A stretch of 10,976 nt of DNA from a bacterium (GTDB lineage Bacteria; Bacillota_A; Clostridia; Lachnospirales; Lachnospiraceae). Where the stretch lies: contig SFQZ01000082.1 in assembly GCA_004562915.1 (NCBI GenBank), positions 1 through 10,976 on the forward strand, written 5' to 3'. The notes beneath the pieces are model-generated. The model worked only from the letters and a program-made list of their open reading frames with translations, searched no databases and was not told the DNA's origin. Positions 5,394 through 10,976 of this stretch are shown piece after piece. Made by a program: the position numbers and the translations under genes. Every line of letters begins with the position of its first letter. Position 1 is the first letter of the stretch.

Positions 5394-7253
5394 CTATCCC
5401 TGCTTTCCTAATAATACCAATATTGTCCTTCCGCTGACTTTGAGAGATTTTTTCTCAGTGATCACTTTCTCCTCACCGGATCTGCTGACTGCTTCACCGG
5501 ATTTTTTGCCTGAATCAACGGCCAGATACCATCTCATACCTTCCGGTAGATCCGGAAGTGCAAACTGTTTTTCAGCCCAATACATATTATAGATCACATA
5601 CACAAAATCATCAGTTGTCCCATCCTCTTTTGGTGCATACTTCCCGCAGTACAGAACACCAATCTGTCTGCTGCTGCTCTCCGTACTGGCAAACCAGGCC
5701 CTCTCCGAATGCCAGGAGATCTCCGGCCATCCCAGCGATTTATAATCGGTTGCACGTAGTTCATAAGGCATATGCAGGATCGGATGAAGCTTCCTGAATG
5801 CGATCACATCCTGAATGAATTTTGTGAATCCGGTATATTTTCCGGTTTTACTCCAATCCACCCATCCTGTCACATTATCCTGACAGTATGCATTGTTATT
5901 GCCTTTCTGTGTGTTGCCAAACTCATCTCCTCCATAGAGCAAAGGAGTTCCCTGACTGAGCATCAACAAAAGGATGGCATTTCGCATCTGCCGCTTACGC
6001 ATTTCCAGTACTGACGCTTTTCTGGTATCCCCTTCCGCACCACAGTTCCAACTATAATTATAGGTATTTCCATCATTGTTATTCTCACCGTTTTCTTCAT
6101 TATGACGATAATCATAAGAAACCAGATCTGCCAGTGTAAAACCATCGTGGTTTGCCATATAATGGATTACACCATGGGTGGACGGATTTTGTTTTACATA
6201 ATACAAAAAACCGTTCATCTGTTCTTCATCCCCTTTCAGGAAACGCCGCATTGCATCCTGAAAACCGGAATTATACTCACCTAATCTGCGGACTTCCGGT
6301 CCTTTCGGGCCATACAGACGCGCCATATCGTATCCCGGACAAATCACCTTACAGTCTGCCAGCACTTCATCCCTGGCAATCAGCTCCAGCCACGCGCCTT
6401 CTCCCATAAGTACAAAACCATCCACCTGGTATTCGATTTTCCAGAATCTTAAAATCTCAGGCACCAGATTCGGTGAAATCTCCTTTGGAAAGTAAAAATC
6501 CATCAGGCATTCCATTCCTGATTCATGGAGCTTTGATACAAAATCTTTAACTTCCTGCTCCGGATATTTTCCTGCGCAATAAGATGATTTTGGAGCAAAA
6601 TAATGTCCTTTCGTATATCCCCAGTAATTTAATTTCGGTTCACAGATCTCTGGTATCTGATATTTTGATATCTTTTCTTCTTTTTTAGGATATTCCTCAA
6701 AATCATATGCCGGCATCAGTTCAACAGAAGTAATCCCCATCTCTTTCCAATATGGAATTTTTTCCATAAGTCCCGGAAAAGTCCCTTTTTTCCGTACTTT
6801 GGAATTTTTCTGCATGGTATATCCTCTGACATGTACTTTATAGATGATCATATCCTCATAAGGAATGTACGAAGATAATGGTATCACATCTGTATCTTTC
6901 AACACTCTATAACGCAGATCAACAGTTTTTTCCCTTTTCCCAAATGCAGTCGTGGAACATACGACTCTTGCTCCCGCATCATCCACTGCCTTGTCTCCCT
7001 GGCGATAGCCGTATTCATAGAGGGAAAGTCCATGCTTCAATACTGTCACTGCATATACATTTCCTGTACGACAGTTTTCCGAAATCGGAATGATCTGCTC
7101 CGGTTCACTGCAGCCTTTTTTATAAAATACTAATTCCAGCGGTTGCTGACCGCTTACCTGTACTGCAAAATTATATCCGTCTGCCGTTTTTGATGTACCG
7201 ATCTTTGTCGGGTCTCCCGGCCGGATCCCCCATGGCTTTCTCTCCATTGTCAT
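5394..7253 (-). CDS. glgX: Glycogen-debranching-enzyme-like GH13 protein, catalytic residues lost
   Basis: By scaffold this is a GlgX/isoamylase-type GH13 protein. It has an N-terminal CBM48-like domain (about residues 1-105), a TIM barrel (about 130-490) and a C-terminal beta domain (about 495-619). GlgX-type stretches are kept, such as NYWGYTKGHYFAP (209-221), NHDGFTL (368-374) and GNNNAYCQDN (451-460). The catalytic regions are not kept. Region I reads LMDFYFPKE, without the Asn-His. Region II reads VDGFVLM, with Met283 at the nucleophile Asp position. Region III reads VICPGYD, with Pro306 at the Glu acid/base position. The span between regions I and II is about 40 residues shorter than I recall for GlgX. 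The start at 7253 follows AGGAGG; the frame extends upstream into the exonuclease gene. There is no frameshift or internal stop, so it looks like a maintained pseudoenzyme, perhaps glycan-binding or regulatory. Debranching activity should not be assumed. Confidence 0.85.
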   Translation of the reverse strand: MTMERKPWGIRPGDPTKIGTSKTADGYNFAVQVSGQQPLELVFYKKGCSEPEQIIPISENCRTGNVYAVTVLKHGLSLYEYGYRQGDKAVDDAGARVVCSTTAFGKREKTVDLRYRVLKDTDVIPLSSYIPYEDMIIYKVHVRGYTMQKNSKVRKKGTFPGLMEKIPYWKEMGITSVELMPAYDFEEYPKKEEKISKYQIPEICEPKLNYWGYTKGHYFAPKSSYCAGKYPEQEVKDFVSKLHESGMECLMDFYFPKEISPNLVPEILRFWKIEYQVDGFVLMGEGAWLELIARDEVLADCKVICPGYDMARLYGPKGPEVRRLGEYNSGFQDAMRRFLKGDEEQMNGFLYYVKQNPSTHGVIHYMANHDGFTLADLVSYDYRHNEENGENNNDGNTYNYSWNCGAEGDTRKASVLEMRKRQMRNAILLLMLSQGTPLLYGGDEFGNTQKGNNNAYCQDNVTGWVDWSKTGKYTGFTKFIQDVIAFRKLHPILHMPYELRATDYKSLGWPEISWHSERAWFASTESSSRQIGVLYCGKYAPKEDGTTDDFVYVIYNMYWAEKQFALPDLPEGMRWYLAVDSGKKSGEAVSRSGEEKVITEKKSLKVSGRTILVLLGKQG

Positions 7254-7266
7254 TTTTGTTGTCCTC

Positions 7267-8022
7267 CTACAAGCTGATATCAAGTTCAATGGGGCAATGA
7301 TCCGATCCCATAATCTGGGTATGGATCTTTGCATCTTCTAGTTTATCTTTTAATATTTCAGAAACACAGAAATAATCAATTCTCCACCCTGCGTTCTTTT
7401 CTCTTGCTTTAAAACGATACGACCACCAGGAATATATCTGTTCCTGATCCGGATAAAAATAACGGAAGGTATCAATAAATCCGGCATTCAAAAGTTCTGT
7501 GAATTTTTCTCTCTCTTCATCTGTAAAACCGGCATTCCGGCGATTTGTCTTTGGATTCTTCAAATCAATCTCTTGATGAGCCACATTCAGATCCCCACAG
7601 AACACTACCGGTTTCTTTTCTTCCAGCTTTTTAAGATAAGCAAGAAAATCTTCTTCCCATTTCATCCGGTAATCCAGTCTTGCCAGCTCATTCTGAGAAT
7701 TTGGTGTATAGACGGTTACAAAGTAAAACTCCGGATATTCAAGAGTGATCACCCGGCCCTCCCGGTCATGATCCGCTATTCCGATACCATATAAGACAGC
7801 TTCAGGCTCCGCCTTCGTAAATATGGCAGTACCCGAGTATCCTTTCTTTTCAGCATAATTCCAATATTGGTGATAACCTTCCAGTTCCAGACTGATCTGC
7901 CCTTCCTGCAGTTTTGTCTCCTGTACACAAAAAATATCTGCATCTGTTTCTCTGAAAAAATTCAGAAATCCTTTCGTCACACAGGCACGCAGCCCATTGA
8001 CATTCCATGATATGAATTTCAA
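7267..8022 (-). CDS. xth: Exodeoxyribonuclease III / AP endonuclease (ExoA type)
   Basis: This DNA-repair nuclease of the exonuclease-endonuclease-phosphatase fold cleaves at abasic sites and trims 3' ends in base excision repair. The hallmark motifs are present: WNVNGLRA (6-13), Glu35 in CVQETKLQE (metal ligand), YTPNSQ (105-110), Asp144 and Asn146 in GDLNVAH, the RIDYF segment (214-218), and Asp241-His242 in GSDHCPIELD. The 251-aa length equals the Bacillus ExoA type. The preferred start is TTG at 8022-8020: GGAGG (8031-8035) lies 8 nt upstream, and the protein then begins MKFISWNVNG exactly where the family begins. An ATG at 8037 in frame has no good RBS and is itself followed by this Shine-Dalgarno. 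It is the first gene of the operon with the GlgX-like, DUF5662 and aminotransferase genes. Confidence 0.93.
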   Translation of the reverse strand: MKFISWNVNGLRACVTKGFLNFFRETDADIFCVQETKLQEGQISLELEGYHQYWNYAEKKGYSGTAIFTKAEPEAVLYGIGIADHDREGRVITLEYPEFYFVTVYTPNSQNELARLDYRMKWEEDFLAYLKKLEEKKPVVFCGDLNVAHQEIDLKNPKTNRRNAGFTDEEREKFTELLNAGFIDTFRYFYPDQEQIYSWWSYRFKAREKNAGWRIDYFCVSEILKDKLEDAKIHTQIMGSDHCPIELDISL

Positions 8023-8035
8023 ATATGTTTCCTCC
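8020..8035 (-). promoter_or_regulatory. Ribosome binding site and TTG start of the exonuclease gene
   Basis: The minus strand has GGAGG (8031-8035), 8 nt of spacer, then TTG (8020-8022). The only in-frame ATG upstream (8037) sits directly before this GGAGG, so ribosomes bound here would start at TTG. This decides the N-terminus of the protein. Confidence 0.75.
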
Positions 8036-8078
8036 ATGTTGGTTTTCTTCAAAACTCGTATGGTTTTCCTTTGTACTC

Positions 8079-8087
8079 ATTATATCA
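8079..8087 (-). promoter_or_regulatory. Extended -10 promoter of the exonuclease operon
   Basis: The minus strand reads TGATATAAT: a perfect -10 (8079-8084) with the TGn extension. The TGA is also the stop codon of the decarboxylase. The -35 is weak (TTGTGC after an 18-nt spacer), which is usual for extended -10 promoters. It would give the four-gene operon its own transcript independent of the decarboxylase. Confidence 0.6.
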
Positions 8088-9578
8088 TAACCTTTTGTTT
8101 TCGCACAATGTTTCCATCGGAATTACCTGAATTGTGTCTAATGTTTTATCGGAAGGTCCGTGAAAATGGAATTTTTCGTTCCGATAATATTCCATATATT
8201 CCCATACTTCTTCTGTGATGATCTCTCCGGGATTGACAAGTGGTATTCCCGGCGGATAAGGAATCAGTGCTTCCCCTGCTATTTTTCCTTTTGCCTGTGA
8301 CCAGCTGATTCTTTGTTTCGGAGCAAAATATGCCTGACGAGGGCTTAATACATACGACGGCAGAGACGGCATTGGAAATTTGCCAATTGAATTCTTTCTG
8401 TGTATCTGTTTTTGTGCTATGTTTTCCAGAGCATCTGTCAAACGATTGATATCCTGTATTTCATTTGCATAGGTTACTACCGCAACTGCATTCTTTTCGT
8501 CCGCAAGTTCCAGTCCCACTCTGTGTTCCTCATATAATCTGTCAGCCAGTTCAAAACCTGTAATTCTCAGTTTTTCAGCGGATATGACTAGTCGGGTAAG
8601 ATCCAGATCATAGATGGTATCATTTATGATTTCTTTCCCATAACATATCATACCGGGAATTTTATTAATTCTCTGTCTTGCGCTTTCCGCAAGTTCCAGA
8701 GCACGGCACAGCATCTCAGAGCCATGCAGAGCCAGTTCATATCGGGCAGCATCCAGAGAGGTCATCAGAAGATAAGACGGACTTGTACTCTGCACCATAT
8801 GGAGATTAGCCTCTAGTCTTCCCCTGTCAATCCGTCCACTTCCTACATGAAGCAGAGAACTTTGGGTCAGAGAACCAGTAACTTTATGCATACTTTGTGC
8901 ACAAATATCCGCTCCCTGCAAAATTGCTCCTTTCGGCAATGCATCCGTACCCATACCTTTGTCTCCGAAATAGAGATGTCCTCCATGTGCCTCATCCACC
9001 ATCAATATGGCATGATTCTGGTGGCAGATCTCACTGATTCTCTGGATATCACTGCACACACCATAGTACGTAGGACTCACCAGAAAAACGCCTTTACAGT
9101 CCGGATGATTTCGGAATCCTTCCTCCACATCTTCCGGCATAATACTGCCACAGAGTCCTGTCTTTTCATCAAATCGGGGCATAAGGTAAATCGGCTCGGC
9201 ACCGCTTAAAATCAGTCCCATCAACACAGATTTATGAGCGTTTCTGGGCACCATGATTTTTTCTCTCTCGCCCGCACAGGTAAGTACCATAGCTTCATTT
9301 CCACAGGTTGTACCATTTACAAGAAAGTAAGTCGCCTTTGCATGAAAAATTTCTGCAGCCAGTTCCTGTGCTTCTTTTATCACTCCTTCCGGGCAGTGAA
9401 GATCATCCAGGCCTTCCGCTTCCGTAAGATCAAATCGAAAAATCCCGTCTCCCGTCCATTGTCTCCATCTGGGACTGATTCCCTTTTCATATCTGTGTCC
9501 GGGAATTTTAAAATATGCCGGCCGCTCCCTGGTGTATTCCACAATGGCATCCAGAAGCGGAGTCTGATTCTGATTCAT
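8085..9578 (-). CDS. Orn/Lys/Arg decarboxylase (fold type I, SpeA-like)
   Basis: This PLP-dependent basic amino-acid decarboxylase makes a polyamine precursor (agmatine, cadaverine or putrescine, depending on the substrate). The N-terminal IPGHRYEKG and LDDLHCPEG motifs, PRNAHKS (His115), the cofactor Asp195 in MVDEAHGG, and the PLP Lys232 in SMHKVTGSLTQSS are all typical. The C-terminal domain carries YPPGIPLVNPGE. The 497-aa length is that of the short single-domain form (Bacillus SpeA type), without the receiver-like N-terminal wing domain of the large enterobacterial enzymes. Arginine is a reasonable guess, but lysine or ornithine cannot be excluded. The start at 9578 is chosen for GGGAGG just upstream; the open frame runs further up into the terminator region. 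No clear promoter is seen between ilvE and this gene. Confidence 0.9.
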   Translation of the reverse strand: MNQNQTPLLDAIVEYTRERPAYFKIPGHRYEKGISPRWRQWTGDGIFRFDLTEAEGLDDLHCPEGVIKEAQELAAEIFHAKATYFLVNGTTCGNEAMVLTCAGEREKIMVPRNAHKSVLMGLILSGAEPIYLMPRFDEKTGLCGSIMPEDVEEGFRNHPDCKGVFLVSPTYYGVCSDIQRISEICHQNHAILMVDEAHGGHLYFGDKGMGTDALPKGAILQGADICAQSMHKVTGSLTQSSLLHVGSGRIDRGRLEANLHMVQSTSPSYLLMTSLDAARYELALHGSEMLCRALELAESARQRINKIPGMICYGKEIINDTIYDLDLTRLVISAEKLRITGFELADRLYEEHRVGLELADEKNAVAVVTYANEIQDINRLTDALENIAQKQIHRKNSIGKFPMPSLPSYVLSPRQAYFAPKQRISWSQAKGKIAGEALIPYPPGIPLVNPGEIITEEVWEYMEYYRNEKFHFHGPSDKTLDTIQVIPMETLCENKRL

Positions 9579-9596
9579 TTTTCCTCCCATTATTTC

Positions 9597-9619
9597 AAAA
9601 AACGCAGAATCCAGCTGCG
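9597..9619 (-). terminator. Second terminator-like hairpin, in the decarboxylase leader
   Basis: On the minus strand, CGCAG, a 7-nt loop, CTGCG and then six T residues form a compact intrinsic-terminator shape. It ends 18 nt before the decarboxylase start codon and just upstream of its ribosome binding site. The stem is short (5 bp), so it may be weak or conditional. Confidence 0.45.
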
Positions 9620-9624
9620 AATCG

Positions 9625-9667
9625 AAAAAAACAGGGCTGCCGCCCAATCCTACTTGTGCTGCAGCCC
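9625..9667 (-). terminator. Intrinsic terminator of ilvE
   Basis: On the minus strand, GGGCTGC (9661-9667) and GCAGCCC (9634-9640) form a 7-bp GC-rich stem with a 20-nt loop. After TG, seven T residues follow (9625-9631). It begins 30 nt past the ilvE stop codon and should end most ilvE transcripts. Confidence 0.8.
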
Positions 9668-9696
9668 ATATAATTGATCATTTCTAATGCCAATAT

Positions 9697-10761
9697 TTAT
9701 TTTACCAGTCTGGTCCAGCCGTATTTGTCTTCCAGTTTGCCCCACTGGATACCTGTCAGAGTATCATAAAGCTTCTGTGTCAGCTCACCAATCTGGAAAT
9801 TGTTAACGGTGATCTCTTCTCCTTTGTAAACCAGAGCACCTACAGGAGAGATAACAGCTGCTGTACCGGTACCGAATACTTCTTCCAGTTTTCCGTCTCT
9901 TCCTGCCTGCATCAGATCATCTACTGCCAGGTGAGTTTCATTTACTTTATATCCCCAGTCTTTCAATATATGAATGATAGAATCACGTGTTACGCCCGGA
10001 AGTACAGTACCTTCGATCGGAGCAGTATAGATTTCACCGTCAATCTTGAACATGATGTTCATAGCTCCAACTTCTTCAACATATTTTCTTTCCCGACCAT
10101 CCAGCCAAAGGACCTGTGAACATCCATATTTCTCAGCTTTTACCTGTCCGATAATAGAACCTGCATAGTTACCGCCGCATTTGGTAAAACCGGTTCCGCC
10201 TTGTACAGCACGCACATATTCATCTTCCACCATAATCTTAACCGGAGCAAGACCCTCTGCGTAATATGCGCCTACCGGTGACAGAATGATCATAAACTTA
10301 TATGATTTTGCTTTATGTACACCCAGAGAAGACTCTGTTGCAAATACAAATGGACGAATGTACAAAGATGTTTCCGGTTCAGATGGTACCCAATCTCTCT
10401 CTACATTGACCAGGGCCTCAACTGCTTCAATAAACAGATCTTCCGGAATCGTAGCCATACACAGACGCTCATTGGAATTAATCATACGTCTTGCATTCAT
10501 CTCCGGACGGAACAGCTGAATCTGTCCATCTTCTCTTCTATATGCTTTCAAACCTTCAAATGTTTCCTGTGCATAATGCAGAACAACAGTTGCCGGACTC
10601 ATAGGAATCGGACCATAAGGCATAATTGTCGCATCATGCCAGCCAATGCCTTCGTCGTAGTCCATCACGAACATATAATCTGTAAAATACTTACCAAATC
10701 CCAGTTTTGTCTGATCCGGTTTTTCCTGCAACTGGTCTCTTTTTATAAATTTGATATCCAT
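9697..10761 (-). CDS. ilvE: Branched-chain amino acid aminotransferase
   Basis: This fold-type IV PLP enzyme performs the last step of leucine, isoleucine and valine synthesis and the first step of their breakdown, using glutamate/2-oxoglutarate. The PLP-binding Lys194 is in GTGFTKCGGNYAGS. Glu230 lies in YVEEVGAMN, the family signature segment. Substrate and phosphate contacts include the ETFEGLKAYR (66-75), PGVTRDSI and FGTGTAAVISPV segments. The 354-aa length fits the long BCAT form found in Firmicutes and eukaryotes. The ATG at 10761 has AGGAGG 8 nt upstream. The gene is monocistronic by layout, with its own promoter upstream and a strong terminator downstream. Confidence 0.96.
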   Translation of the reverse strand: MDIKFIKRDQLQEKPDQTKLGFGKYFTDYMFVMDYDEGIGWHDATIMPYGPIPMSPATVVLHYAQETFEGLKAYRREDGQIQLFRPEMNARRMINSNERLCMATIPEDLFIEAVEALVNVERDWVPSEPETSLYIRPFVFATESSLGVHKAKSYKFMIILSPVGAYYAEGLAPVKIMVEDEYVRAVQGGTGFTKCGGNYAGSIIGQVKAEKYGCSQVLWLDGRERKYVEEVGAMNIMFKIDGEIYTAPIEGTVLPGVTRDSIIHILKDWGYKVNETHLAVDDLMQAGRDGKLEEVFGTGTAAVISPVGALVYKGEEITVNNFQIGELTQKLYDTLTGIQWGKLEDKYGWTRLVK

Positions 10762-10793
10762 AACTAACTCCTCCTGCGTTTAAGCAAAATTAC

Positions 10794-10815
10794 TTCAGAA
10801 CTTTACTGTCCTGAA
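10794..10815 (-). promoter_or_regulatory. Small hairpin in the ilvE leader
   Basis: The minus-strand leader can form an 8-bp stem with one G-U pair (TTCAGGAC with GTTCTGAA, loop AGTAAA). It is not followed by a U-tract and lies about 30 nt before the ilvE start codon. There is no T-box or leader-peptide signature, so a regulatory role is only possible. Confidence 0.3.
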
Positions 10816-10826
10816 ACCATGTTTTT

Positions 10827-10855
10827 AGTATAAAACTACATTTTCTTTCCGTCAA
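10827..10855 (-). promoter_or_regulatory. Sigma-A promoter of ilvE
   Basis: The minus strand has -35 TTGACG (10850-10855) and -10 TATACT (10827-10832), separated by 17 nt. Transcription would start near 10820, leaving a leader of about 59 nt. Confidence 0.78.
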
Positions 10856-10894
10856 TAGAAAATCCCTTATTTTCATTGCTTTTATAAGCCATTT

Positions 10895-10942
10895 ATGATA
10901 ATGTCTCAGTATACCACATATGAAAATGTCCCAGATGTGGTA
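10895..10942. repeat. Direct repeat and palindrome upstream of ilvE
   Basis: Two 15-bp direct repeats differing at two positions (10895-10909 and 10920-10934, consensus ATGAWAATGTCYCAG) lie 25 bp apart. Overlapping them is a perfect inverted repeat, TACCACAT (10912-10919) and ATGTGGTA (10935-10942). This looks like a regulator-binding region. It is about 40 bp upstream of the ilvE -35 and could serve ilvE or a divergent plus-strand gene starting beyond the window; AGGAG in the last bases would suit such a gene's ribosome binding site. Confidence 0.4.
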
Positions 10943-10976
10943 AAATATCCTCCGTGCGACTTATAACGAACAGGAG

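Noticed and set aside
10315..10767. Plus-strand open frame of 150 codons opposite ilvE
   Set aside because: It is antisense to an unmistakable branched-chain aminotransferase and shows no protein-like motif.
10762..10826. T-box or leader-peptide attenuator for ilvE
   Set aside because: The leader is only about 59 nt, with no T-box sequence, no terminator and no short frame rich in Leu, Ile or Val codons.
1..10976. Mobile elements, CRISPR arrays, tRNA or rRNA genes, phage genes
   Set aside because: I saw no transposase or integrase, no regularly spaced repeats, no cloverleaf-type sequence and no phage-like proteins; apart from the listed items the window is ordinary chromosomal housekeeping.

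Overview
The window looks like chromosome of a Gram-positive gut anaerobe of the Clostridia, most likely Lachnospiraceae. The grounds are the moderately AT-rich base composition, strong AGGAGG-type ribosome binding sites, near-consensus sigma-A promoters and the overall character of the proteins. The genus cannot be fixed from the sequence. Apart from one plus-strand gene, everything is on the minus strand, so it is easiest to read from right to left.

Right part (about 10976 to 8085, minus strand): ilvE (branched-chain aminotransferase) has its own clear promoter and ends in a strong intrinsic terminator. A second, smaller terminator-like hairpin follows just before the start of an Orn/Lys/Arg decarboxylase. 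Upstream of ilvE is a repeat and palindrome block at the window edge that may belong to a divergent gene outside the window.

Middle (8084 to 3557, minus strand): a tightly packed operon of exodeoxyribonuclease III (probable TTG start), a glycogen-debranching-enzyme-like GH13 protein, a DUF5662 protein with an HD-like histidine/aspartate pattern, and a PLP aminotransferase. Gaps are 13, 1 and 1 nt. The extended -10 promoter of the operon uses the stop codon of the decarboxylase, and a 24-bp hairpin follows the last gene. The debranching-like protein is the most notable item. It keeps the GlgX scaffold and conserved region IV, but the nucleophile position is Met and the acid/base position is Pro. 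Region I has lost its Asn-His, and the stretch between regions I and II is much shortened. It reads as an intact gene for a catalytically dead pseudo-debranching enzyme.

Left-middle (3542 to 2156, minus strand): fabH stands alone, without other fatty-acid genes, behind a consensus promoter with a FabT-like palindrome at its transcription start. A 90-aa protein of unknown function follows.

Left (2150 to 1): the plus-strand nitrilase-family amidase shares an intergenic region with a divergent sdpR-sdpI pair (ArsR-family repressor plus SdpI-type membrane immunity protein). Two copies of one 22-bp palindrome lie there. One covers the sdpR transcription start and the other sits between the two back-to-back promoters, which suggests autoregulation and possibly control of the amidase. 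No SdpC-type toxin gene is present. The first 187 bp hold no convincing gene.
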